In this document: piece after piece, positions 1 through 5,879 of the stretch | Layout of the letters: each line of letters starts with the position of its first letter | How positions within the stretch are numbered: the stretch's first letter is position 1 | Virus record (IMG/VR): IMGVR_UViG_3300036785_000173 | Location: 1 to 23,909 of that record | DNA length: 23,909 nucleotides | Origin: a virus | Direction: 5' to 3' (one strand) | Notes under the pieces: model-generated | What the model was told of the DNA's origin: nothing | The model's input: only the letters and a program-made list of their open reading frames with translations | Database searches by the model: none | Translations under genes and position numbers: made by a program

Positions 1-136
1 CGTTCAGCGGCTTTGGGTAGTGGTAACGGGTCTGCTGGTCGAGCATGAACCGCATGAGGTCAGGCGCCATCGCCCCGACCAGCAAATCGCGGATGTTTTC
101 GATTTGAAAGATCGGCGGCGCCTGCAGCTTCTTCAT
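1..136 (-). CDS. Unknown protein, N-terminal 45 residues only
   Basis: This minus-strand reading frame starts with ATG at 136-134 and runs off the left edge, so only about 45 residues are seen, beginning MKKLQAPPIFQIENIRDLL. The ATG overlaps the TGA of the gene before it by four bases (ATGA), the same coupling used by its neighbours, which is the main reason to accept it. No domain can be recognised in so short a piece. It is the last visible member of the leftward operon that starts at the repressor. Function unknown. Confidence 0.6.
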   Translation of the reverse strand, partial: MKKLQAPPIFQIENIRDLLVGAMAPDLMRFMLDQQTRYHYPKPLN

Positions 137-768
137 GCGGCTATCGGCACGAGCTTCAGAGCTTGGCCGACCAGTTGACCGAGTTCGAACAGGGCTTCAG
201 GGCCTTCCTCTTCAGCGATCTTGCGCAGCAGCGGCAAGCCGCTGTCGATCGACGCCATGACTTCCTCGCGGGTAGCTTCACGGCCATGGGCGAACCACCG
301 CACAGAGTAGGGCGCGCCGATCTCAAACAGGATGCCGCCTTTCGCTTGGAACACATGATAGTGGAGGCACCCCCAAAGCAGGGTCACGCCCGGGTTACGT
401 TCGATCATCGTGCCGGCGACATGACGTTCTTCCGGCAAGCCGTCCATGCGGCGTTTCGCCAGAGGCCGGGTAAGGAACGGGCAAGCCTGGGCGGCGAACG
501 TCGCGCAGATCCGGTGCGACGGCGGTTCGCTCGACACCCGGTTCACGGCGCACATCGGGCCAATCACGAACGTCTTCACACGGCCTAGTTTCTTGCCGCA
601 GATCCAGCAGAGGTCTTTGCGCTGCGCGATGTTGATGCTGTCCGGGTGCAGCACCCGGAAGTCTGGCGCGCCGTTCAGTTCACCGACAAACCAGGGGATC
701 GGGTAACCTCGCGCGTCGCGCGGCAAAGCCTTGATGGCGGGTGGGGCGTCGGGGAAGCGTTCGATCAT
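133..768 (-). CDS. Conserved phage protein with Cys-rich motif, 211 aa
   Basis: The protein carries a short cysteine-rich region, CWICGKKLG, then GPMCAVNR, SEPPSH and a second Cys pair before CPFLTRP, roughly residues 54-106. This looks like a small zinc-binding fold. I recall similar proteins of unknown function in other alphaproteobacterial phages and plasmids, but no role is established. I chose ATG at 768 because it overlaps the stop of the upstream gene (ATGA). A longer frame to 840 would run deep into that neighbour. The rest is mixed alpha/beta with no signal peptide or membrane segment. A nucleic-acid-binding role is possible but only inferred from the Cys motif. Confidence 0.8.
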   Translation of the reverse strand: MIERFPDAPPAIKALPRDARGYPIPWFVGELNGAPDFRVLHPDSINIAQRKDLCWICGKKLGRVKTFVIGPMCAVNRVSSEPPSHRICATFAAQACPFLTRPLAKRRMDGLPEERHVAGTMIERNPGVTLLWGCLHYHVFQAKGGILFEIGAPYSVRWFAHGREATREEVMASIDSGLPLLRKIAEEEGPEALFELGQLVGQALKLVPIAA

Positions 769-983
769 TTCACGGCCTCGAAACGATCCAGCGAGAACAG
801 ATGTCCGGGCATCTCGCGTATTTCGACTAGGGCGCGCCAAGGATCTTCTCCTTGCAGGCGACCGAAATCCTGAACGGTGTAAGTTGCACCGATCTGCAGC
901 GGAGTGCGGCGTGCTTTAATGCACCGAAGTTTGGCGCCAATCTCAGGAAACGTCTCCCAAGCCGACCGTTCCTTAAGGGGCAT
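765..983 (-). CDS. Hypothetical protein, 72 aa
   Basis: This small basic-to-neutral protein begins MPLKERSAWETF. The start at 983 is supported by a good ribosome site, AAAGGTGG, about six bases upstream on the minus strand. Its stop overlaps the next gene's start by four bases. The sequence TPLQIGATYTVQDFGR followed by ALVEI and LFSLDRFEAV resembles a small beta-barrel (SH3-like) fold, as seen in many phage proteins of unknown role that contain a GxxYTV pattern. That resemblance is an inference. No catalytic motif is visible. It lies between the 110-residue gene and the Cys-rich gene in the leftward operon. Confidence 0.7.
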   Translation of the reverse strand: MPLKERSAWETFPEIGAKLRCIKARRTPLQIGATYTVQDFGRLQGEDPWRALVEIREMPGHLFSLDRFEAVK

Positions 984-1006
984 GTTGCCACCTTTCTGCT
1001 TTAGTC

Positions 1007-1339
1007 TCAACTGTGCGTAGCAAGCTTGTCGTCATGCTTGCCAGCGAGGATTTCCGACACGCGCCCGCCATCGATGTCGAGCGCCAATCCGATCTTGCGA
1101 AACGGCGCCCGTGGCCGCGCCGCGGCGATCGCCTTCACGGCAGCCACCACCGATCCGGTGACCGGCCCGGCTTCGACGCCGGCGCGGCGCCCGTTGAACC
1201 GCCGCCTGGTGGCGTCGGCAAGATCCCGGATCTCTTCGGCCAGGACATAGATCGTCTCGGCGTGTGGATGCGGCTCGGCGAGCACGTGAAGCTCGGCGGC
1301 GATGATGTAGAAGCGATCGCGGATCTCAGGCATTTTCAT
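1007..1339 (-). CDS. Hypothetical protein with C-terminal HTH-like segment, 110 aa
   Basis: The N-terminal half is alpha-helical (RDRFYIIAAELHVLAE, then AETIYVLAEEIRDLADATRRR). The C-terminal segment PFRKIGLALDIDGGRVSEI, about residues 79-98, fits a short helix-turn-helix, a pattern seen in small phage regulators. The gene overlaps the end of the DNA methyltransferase gene by 14 bases, so the two are probably translationally coupled. No other domain is recognised. A DNA-binding role is inferred only from the HTH-like pattern. Confidence 0.7.
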   Translation of the reverse strand: MKMPEIRDRFYIIAAELHVLAEPHPHAETIYVLAEEIRDLADATRRRFNGRRAGVEAGPVTGSVVAAVKAIAAARPRAPFRKIGLALDIDGGRVSEILAGKHDDKLATHS

Positions 1340-2465
1340 GAGACATCATCCGAACAAGCTCAGTTGCGCGGGGGCAGTAGGCGGCAAGGCGAGCCGCGAG
1401 AGTTCTGAGCGCATACGCCGCCGCCAGCGGCACCACGCCATTTCCGAGAAGCCGAAGGCGATCGACCCGCCCCTGCAGGGCGACGGATTGCCAGCTATCA
1501 GGGTCGTCCACCCGGGGGGCCAACCCATAAGCCACTCCACGAACAACGGGTTCAAGGTGAGGCCGGATGCTGAGCGTTTGGCGCCATGCGTCGGCGGCAA
1601 GGGGTCCAGGTGGGAATGAAGCTCCACCGCCTGACCACGCAAGAGCAGTTCGTCCGCGCGTGGGCCGGATCGGCTCAGTCGGCTGCCTTCCGTATCGGCG
1701 ACCGTAGGCGTCGCCCACAAGGCCACCTGCGCGGGCAAGGCCACGCCGGTCATCGACCGATCCAGCTTCGCGAAGTCCGGTCCGGCCTCCGACGCCTTCG
1801 GGGTCGCCCACAGGCCCGCCGCCTCGCTCAGCGGGCGCGAATTGTGATCGTGCGTCGCCTCGCTCGCATAGACCGATCGGTGATCCCGGGCGGTCGGCGT
1901 CGGCCACAGCGGCAGGCTCTCGGGTTCGGTCTTTCGCGACCGCAAGGATGAAGAGACGTTCCCGCTCTTGCGGCGCGCCGACTTCCACCGCCGCGAATAA
2001 TCCGCCTTCAACCTCGAAACCCAGTCGCCGTAGCTCTCGGAAAATGCGGTGCACGCCGCCGGTGTCGAACATGCCGCCGACGTTTTCGATGAACACGCAC
2101 CAGGGTCGGCACTGGACGATGAGCCGGCGGGTGGCGGGCCAGAGGTCACGATCGTCGGTCTGCCCGATCTGCGGTCCTGCCTTGCTGTGCGGCTGGCATG
2201 GGATGCCCGCAAAAAGCATGTCCACGCCTCCACGAAAACGTCGGCCCGGGACGGTTCGGGCATCTGCCCAAACAGGCGCTGCAGCCAAGGCTCCCGCCGA
2301 AAACGCTTCCACCAGGTGGGCGACGGCGACGGCTTCCCTCTCCACGTACAGCACTGGGCGAACGCTAGGAATTGCAAGCTCGACGGCGAGATCAAGGGCG
2401 CCGGCGCCGGTGCAGAAGCTGACGGCGTGCAGATCTCGCTCGGCGGGATGTAGAGCCACATTCAA
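1326..2465 (-). CDS. DNA (cytosine-5) methyltransferase, 379 aa
   Basis: This enzyme transfers a methyl group from S-adenosylmethionine to C5 of cytosine in a specific DNA sequence. Motif I is SFCTGAGALDLA near residue 16. Motif IV is GIPCQPHS with the catalytic Cys of the PCQ triplet, near residue 90. Motif VI is ENVGG near 127, motif VIII is QERERLFILAVA near 166, and motif X is RLRLLGNGVVPLAAAYALRTL near 336. Length and order fit the single-chain phage Dcm family. The start is TTG at 2465 or GTG at 2459; TTG overlaps the stop of the 36-residue membrane gene. Lying downstream of the repressor, it may be expressed in the lysogen and protect the genome from restriction. The target sequence cannot be told. 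Its 3' half also looks coding in another frame (see 1346-1927). Confidence 0.92.
   Translation of the reverse strand: MNVALHPAERDLHAVSFCTGAGALDLAVELAIPSVRPVLYVEREAVAVAHLVEAFSAGALAAAPVWADARTVPGRRFRGGVDMLFAGIPCQPHSKAGPQIGQTDDRDLWPATRRLIVQCRPWCVFIENVGGMFDTGGVHRIFRELRRLGFEVEGGLFAAVEVGAPQERERLFILAVAKDRTREPAAVADADRPGSPIGLCERGDARSQFAPAERGGGPVGDPEGVGGRTGLREAGSVDDRRGLARAGGLVGDAYGRRYGRQPTEPIRPTRGRTALAWSGGGASFPPGPLAADAWRQTLSIRPHLEPVVRGVAYGLAPRVDDPDSWQSVALQGRVDRLRLLGNGVVPLAAAYALRTLAARLAAYCPRATELVRMMSHENA
1346..1927 (-). other. Alternative-frame coding segment inside the methyltransferase gene
   Basis: One base downstream of the main frame (+1), the 3' half reads as a second plausible methyltransferase C-terminus. 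From residue to residue it gives LWPTPTARDH, then HDHNSRPLSEAAGLWATP, then LNPLFVEWLMGWPPGWT, then CRWRRRMRSELSRL and a final AQLSLFG. I recall WPTPTARD repeats and LNPxFVEWLMGWP as typical of the C-terminal half of many phage cytosine methyltransferases. The 5' half of this frame is nonsense, so it could be used only after a +1 shift near 1934-1928. It is either dual coding or a relic of an ancestral frameshift. Confidence 0.45.
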
Positions 2466-2572
2466 GGCCCCGGCCAGTGCTGCACGCCATAGATCGCGAA
2501 GTAGCCCATTGCGGCCAGGATCGCGGCCAGGGCGAGCATGTCGAAGATCAGGATAAGACGGCGACGGTTCAT
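2462..2572 (-). CDS. Small single-pass membrane peptide, 36 aa
   Basis: The peptide starts MNRRRLILIFDMLALAAILA. Three arginines precede a hydrophobic stretch of about 20 residues (roughly 6-29), ending GVQHWPGP. This is one membrane segment with the positive end probably in the cytoplasm. Both ends are coupled by overlaps: its ATG overlaps the stop of the 100-residue gene (ATGA), and its TGA overlaps the TTG start of the methyltransferase (TTGA). This tight packing is the chief support for a gene of this length. The function is unknown; it could be a membrane-acting modulator expressed with the repressor. Confidence 0.65.
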   Translation of the reverse strand: MNRRRLILIFDMLALAAILAAMGYFAIYGVQHWPGP

Positions 2573-2871
2573 GTTTGGCGCGCCTTCCATTCGAGGTAGG
2601 GGATCGGCGGCCCGAAGCCTTTGGCGAGGTTGTCGGCGCTGTCCATGGCCAGCCGAAGCTGGTGGATCTCGCCTTCGCCGTTCAGTTCGATGATGTGGCC
2701 AGAGCCGGTGATGCTGACGCTTGGGATCGTGCCGGTGCCGTCGTAGTCGAGCCGCAGGCCATCTTCGTTGACCGGATCTGCCGGCCCGTCACGCCCGGTG
2801 AAGTAGGCCGTGTCGTAGTCTTCCGTGTTCAGCAAAGTGCGGAACGCATGGCTAGGATCATAACGAACCAT
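2569..2871 (-). CDS. Hypothetical protein, 100 aa
   Basis: This acidic protein begins MVRYDPSHAFRTLL. Its centre, SVSITGSGHIIELNGEGEIHQL, looks like a run of beta strands, followed by one helix (RLAMDSADNLAKGF). No family is recognised. It lies 102 bases downstream of the repressor gene and its stop overlaps the 36-residue membrane gene by four bases, so it may be co-transcribed with the repressor. The ribosome site before the ATG is poor. Function unknown. Confidence 0.7.
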   Translation of the reverse strand: MVRYDPSHAFRTLLNTEDYDTAYFTGRDGPADPVNEDGLRLDYDGTGTIPSVSITGSGHIIELNGEGEIHQLRLAMDSADNLAKGFGPPIPYLEWKARQT

Positions 2872-2973
2872 TGGAGGCCCAACCTTACCGACCCGAAGGC
2901 TGGACCCAAGTGCAACGGAAAATCAAGATCGCCGGCGCGTAATTTTTACAGGCTTTACCGTAGATGTCGCTGT

Positions 2974-3549
2974 TTAAGGTGGCGTAATCGCCAGGATTGG
3001 AGCCGCCCACACGATCTCTTGATCATACAATTCGGTGCGTAGGCCGAACAGGTGAAAGCGACCTTTCACGGCGCTGAAGCGCAGCCGGCAGAGCACGAAA
3101 TCGCGGTCGCACTTTGAAGGCATTGCGACGAGGCAAAGCTGATCTTCAAGATCCGTTGTCGGCGCGCCTTGCGGAATTTCGAAGTATGCCAGCCATCCGT
3201 CGAAAATTGTCGGAAGTCCGTGATCCAAGTTTATTTCAATTGCTCTAAGGACTTCACTCGTCCGCGGTAGGGTGTTCACCCGAGACAAATTCTCAGGGTT
3301 TACCCCTATGAGCTTCACTGTTTCAGCGAAGATCTCGGTGTCCGGGCGACGCCCATAGTTCAGCCACTCAGGCGTCGTATGAAAAACCCGTGCGTACTGG
3401 TCAGCACGCCACGCCGGGAGATGTGACTTGGCGATTTCGTGCATCCCGTAAGTCGGGATCGGCACCCCCATGAAGACCGCGGCTTCCTTGGCTGTTTTGA
3501 AACCGCGGGCTTTCCGTGCCGCCTGCAATCGCTGCCCCGGTGTGTCCAT
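2974..3549 (-). CDS. CI-like phage repressor with HTH and degenerate S24 fold, 191 aa
   Basis: The N-terminus (TPGQRLQAARKARGFKTAKE, then AAVFMGVPIPTYGMHEI) is a helix-turn-helix domain of the Cro/CI type. The C-terminal part, LCLVAMPSKCDRDFVLCRLR to GRFHLFGLRTELYDQEIVWAA, has the spacing of the S24/LexA-like domain of alphaproteobacterial phage repressors. The usual GDSM serine motif is not visible, and the position where VKRL normally gives the catalytic lysine reads VLCRL, so self-cleavage looks unlikely. I chose the ATG at 3549 over the TTG at 3558. The gene is divergent from the Cro-like gene at 3683 across a short region with repeats, the classical immunity layout. Confidence 0.82.
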   Translation of the reverse strand: MDTPGQRLQAARKARGFKTAKEAAVFMGVPIPTYGMHEIAKSHLPAWRADQYARVFHTTPEWLNYGRRPDTEIFAETVKLIGVNPENLSRVNTLPRTSEVLRAIEINLDHGLPTIFDGWLAYFEIPQGAPTTDLEDQLCLVAMPSKCDRDFVLCRLRFSAVKGRFHLFGLRTELYDQEIVWAAPILAITPP

Positions 3550-3682
3550 AGGTAACAATCTGCCCCCTAGCCTGTTGTCGCCTTGGAAAGTTCAGAACAC
3601 AAGAAGTTGCACCGAAAAAGTCGATCGGGTCACGGCGAGCCCCCTAGACAGTCGATCTGGTTTTTCCAAATGTCGCCGGCTC
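3550..3682. promoter_or_regulatory. Divergent repressor/Cro intergenic region with repeated motifs
   Basis: These 133 bases separate the repressor and the Cro-like gene. Two direct repeats CCCCCTAG lie at 3563-3570 and 3640-3647. A second pair, AGTCGATCGGG at 3619-3629 and AGTCGATCTGG at 3650-3660, lies around the second copy. AAAAAG precedes the first member and GGTTTTT follows the second. These are candidate operator half-sites. No convincing -35/-10 pair could be fixed on either strand; TTGCAC at 3607-3612 is a possible plus-strand -35. Confidence 0.5.
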
Positions 3683-3910
3683 ATGAGAACGCATCGCCAA
3701 ATCGTTGCGGACGCCGGCGGCCCGAAAAAGCTGCACCGGCGGCTCGGCATCGCCGGCGGCTACGAAACCGTGAAGTCCTGGGCGATGCGCGATCGCATCC
3801 CGTCGCATTATTGGCTGCGCTTGGCCAATGAAGGCGTCGCCACCCTGCACGAACTGGCGGTCGCCGCCGACGCCAAAGGCGACGATCGACAGCAAAGCCA
3901 AGCCGCATGA
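3683..3910 (+). CDS. Cro/YdaS-like HTH regulator, 75 aa
   Basis: The protein reads IVADAGGPKKLHRRLGIAGG, then YETVKSWAMRDRIPSHYW, which matches the YdaS/Cro-like antirepressor family: a helix-turn-helix where the second helix includes the VxxWxxRxxIPxxYW pattern at about residues 30-44. Such proteins bind the operators next to the repressor gene and promote the lytic state. It is the first gene of the rightward operon and its stop overlaps the start of the resolvase gene (ATGA). I took ATG at 3683; longer frames would run into the operator region and the repressor gene. Confidence 0.8.
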   Translation: MRTHRQIVADAGGPKKLHRRLGIAGGYETVKSWAMRDRIPSHYWLRLANEGVATLHELAVAADAKGDDRQQSQAA

Positions 3911-4407
3911 GCCGCGACCTGATCCTGGGGTTCGATCCGGGCATGAACGGCGCCGCCGCGGTGGTCGAACTTGGCGGCGACTTGGTTGAGGTCTTCGATC
4001 TGCCGACGCTGCAGTTGAAGAACAAGCGTGAGCTTGACGCCTACCGGCTGGCCAGCCTGATCGATGCGATGGCTGGCGACGTGCTGGAAGCGTGGATTGA
4101 ACAGGCATGGCCGCGGCCCGGCGAAGGCGGCCCGGCAAGCTTCAAATTCGGCGCCGTCTACGGCGAGATCCGCGGGATCATACAGGCCAATTTCATCCCC
4201 CTGCACACCGTCCCGCCGGTGACGTGGAAGCGGACAATGAAAGTCGCCGCCGACAAGGATGAAGCCCGCCTGGCGGCGTCAACCTTGTGGCCGCAGGAGA
4301 ACAGCCGCTGGCCGAACAAAGGCCATCACGGGCGGGCCGAAGCGGCGCTGATCGCCGACTATGGCCGGCGGCAATTCCAGCGCGAGCACGGGGCGGCAGC
4401 GGCATGA
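3907..4407 (+). CDS. RuvC-like Holliday junction resolvase, 166 aa
   Basis: The fold is RNase H-like. The first acidic residue is D10 in LILGFDPGMNGA, the second E65 in AWIEQAWPRPGEG, and the C-terminal motif is HHGRAEAALIADYG at about 140-153, with E145 and D151 as candidate metal ligands. PPVTWKRTMKV and DKDEAR are typical of phage RuvC relatives. The enzyme would cut branched DNA made during replication or recombination so that concatemers can be packaged. The length of 166 residues is normal. It overlaps both its neighbours by four bases, so the operon is translationally coupled. Confidence 0.88.
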   Translation: MSRDLILGFDPGMNGAAAVVELGGDLVEVFDLPTLQLKNKRELDAYRLASLIDAMAGDVLEAWIEQAWPRPGEGGPASFKFGAVYGEIRGIIQANFIPLHTVPPVTWKRTMKVAADKDEARLAASTLWPQENSRWPNKGHHGRAEAALIADYGRRQFQREHGAAAA

Positions 4408-4634
4408 TGCGGCTGTTTTCCATTCGGCTGATCTACACACGCGCAGCCAACGAAGCGGCGGTGCGAACGGCGGTGTCGGCGGCGCCGGATGAAATGGAAG
4501 CTATCGAATGGCTACGGTCTGAGGTTCGCCGCAAGGGCGAACTGCCCGGCTATCAGATGCAACATGCGAAAGCTGAAGACGTGACCGACTACGCCCGCGC
4601 CTTCGTCATTGCCAACCCCGGGAAAGCAGCATGA
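4404..4634 (+). CDS. Hypothetical protein, 76 aa
   Basis: The protein begins MMRLFSIRLIYTRAANEAAV and contains MEAIEWLRSEVRRKGELPGY and DVTDYARAFVIANPG. It looks like a small alpha/beta protein of unknown role. The ATG lies in the ATGA overlap with the resolvase stop, and a longer frame back to 4287 would lie inside the resolvase gene. Its end overlaps the next start. No motif is recognised. The position suggests an early gene accompanying DNA metabolism. Confidence 0.72.
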   Translation: MMRLFSIRLIYTRAANEAAVRTAVSAAPDEMEAIEWLRSEVRRKGELPGYQMQHAKAEDVTDYARAFVIANPGKAA

Positions 4635-4822
4635 GCGAAGCGACCCTGTTCCCGGATCTGCTTGAGCGCCCGCGGCTGGTGGCGGCGGCGACACGCGAAC
4701 TGAATTTCCGCCTGCGGGTCTACCCGCGCTGGGTTGAGGCCCGGCGGATGACACAGGCGCGCGCCGATGAAGAGATCCAGTTGATGCGCGACATTATCCG
4801 CGTGCTGCGTGGCGCTGGTTAA
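4631..4822 (+). CDS. Hypothetical helical protein, 63 aa
   Basis: This basic, helical protein begins MSEATLFPDLLERPRLV and ends with EEIQLMRDIIRVLRGAG. The pattern RELNFRLRVYPRWVEARRMT resembles small phage proteins of unknown role encoded near recombination genes. It starts within the ATGA overlap with the gene before it and ends directly at the ATG of the next gene (TAAATG), so translation is probably continuous along the operon. No domain is recognised. Confidence 0.72.
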   Translation: MSEATLFPDLLERPRLVAAATRELNFRLRVYPRWVEARRMTQARADEEIQLMRDIIRVLRGAG

Positions 4823-5095
4823 ATGCGCCGGCCCGGCATCCTCGCGCGGTCGCTGAACCCGCCGTCCGCCTACGCCGCCCGGCAGACCGGAATTTGGGAT
4901 GAGATCACCGATCGCATCGCCGGCGCCTTGACCCCGGAAATGCTCGCCGATGTCGGCGGTTGGCTGCTGCTGCACGATCTGCAGATCCCGACGATGTGGG
5001 AAGAGCCGATCACCGAAATGATGGAGAAACGCGCCGCCGAGATCGAGGCCGAAGAGATCGGCCAGATCCTGCGCGAACGCTTCGACTTTACGTGA
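4823..5095 (+). CDS. Hypothetical acidic protein, 90 aa
   Basis: The N-terminus MRRPGILARSLNPPSAYAAR is basic and the rest is acidic and helical (MMEKRAAEIEAEEIGQILRE). The ATG follows the previous TAA with no gap. A long helix at about 58-85 could form a coiled coil. The family is not recognised. It precedes the SSB-like gene by 60 bases and belongs to the same rightward early operon. Confidence 0.72.
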   Translation: MRRPGILARSLNPPSAYAARQTGIWDEITDRIAGALTPEMLADVGGWLLLHDLQIPTMWEEPITEMMEKRAAEIEAEEIGQILRERFDFT

Positions 5096-5155
5096 AGACC
5101 CGTGGGCCGCCGCGCGCCCATGAGCGCGGCATGTGAACTGTGTAGGAGACTTATT

Positions 5156-5818
5156 ATGGCTCTAGGCTTGCCGCCCCCTGGCGGGGGCGAAAATCGTGTG
5201 CCGATTATCAAGTATGACGCCCGGGCGGGTCGCGTGTTTCGTGTCGATCGTGTGCGAACGGCCAGTGGATGGGAAGCCGAGACGATCGAGATCACCAAGG
5301 TCTTTCAGGCCGTGATGGATCTCGAAAACATCCGCCACGGATGGCTCAGCTTTCCAACCAATGACGCCCCGGACATCGTGACCGTGAAGCTCAGCGAACC
5401 GATGCCGGCGCGCCCATCCAAGGGTCACCGGGCCGGGTTCCAAGTCTATATGCTGCTCGGGAAAACCTCGGGCGGCGATGTGCGCGAGATGGCGGCGAAC
5501 GCCAAGGTTTCGATCGACGGCATGGACGAACTGCACAACGCCTATCTCAAGGAAGCGCCACAGCATCCCGGCGAACTGCCGGTGGTGGTGTTGTCCGATA
5601 CGAGATCGATCACCTCGGGCGGCAAAGACGCCACGGGCCGGGCGGTGAGCAGCACGAACTATCAGCCGGTCTGGTCGATCCAGAAGTGGGTGCCAAGGCC
5701 GTCAGAACTGCCGGCGAACGGCGACATCCGCCCCCCGCCGGGTGAGCACACCGACGCCCTGGGCGGCCCTGCACAGCAACAGGCGCCGGCGCGCGAGCCG
5801 GTGCTGAGCGACTTCTAA
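5156..5818 (+). CDS. Probable single-strand DNA-binding protein, 220 aa
   Basis: No clear OB-fold signature can be named, so the assignment rests on overall features. The protein starts MALGLPPPGGGENRVPIIKY, has a core rich in beta strands and aromatic residues (FRVDRVRTASGWEAETIEI, GFQVYMLLGK, NYQPVWSIQKWVPRP), and ends with a Pro/Gln-rich tail finishing VLSDF. Flexible acidic tails ending in a hydrophobic residue are typical of SSB proteins. The place between the resolvase and the primase-helicase fits. The start at 5156 has AGGAG seven bases upstream; the frame is open to 5102 but without a ribosome site. A strong terminator follows at once, implying high and separate expression. Confidence 0.55.
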   Translation: MALGLPPPGGGENRVPIIKYDARAGRVFRVDRVRTASGWEAETIEITKVFQAVMDLENIRHGWLSFPTNDAPDIVTVKLSEPMPARPSKGHRAGFQVYMLLGKTSGGDVREMAANAKVSIDGMDELHNAYLKEAPQHPGELPVVVLSDTRSITSGGKDATGRAVSSTNYQPVWSIQKWVPRPSELPANGDIRPPPGEHTDALGGPAQQQAPAREPVLSDF

Positions 5819-5828
5819 CTCCTGCGTC

Positions 5829-5866
5829 GCCCCGCGGTCTGTTCCTGGGCCGCGGGGCTTTTTTTT
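5829..5866 (+). terminator. Rho-independent terminator after the SSB-like gene
   Basis: A perfect 9-bp stem, GCCCCGCGG (5829-5837) with CCGCGGGGC (5850-5858), has a 12-base loop and is followed by eight T residues at 5859-5866. It lies ten bases after the stop of the SSB-like gene and before the replication gene, which must therefore rely on read-through or its own promoter. Confidence 0.93.
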
Positions 5867-5879
5867 AAGAAGGCGCCGC

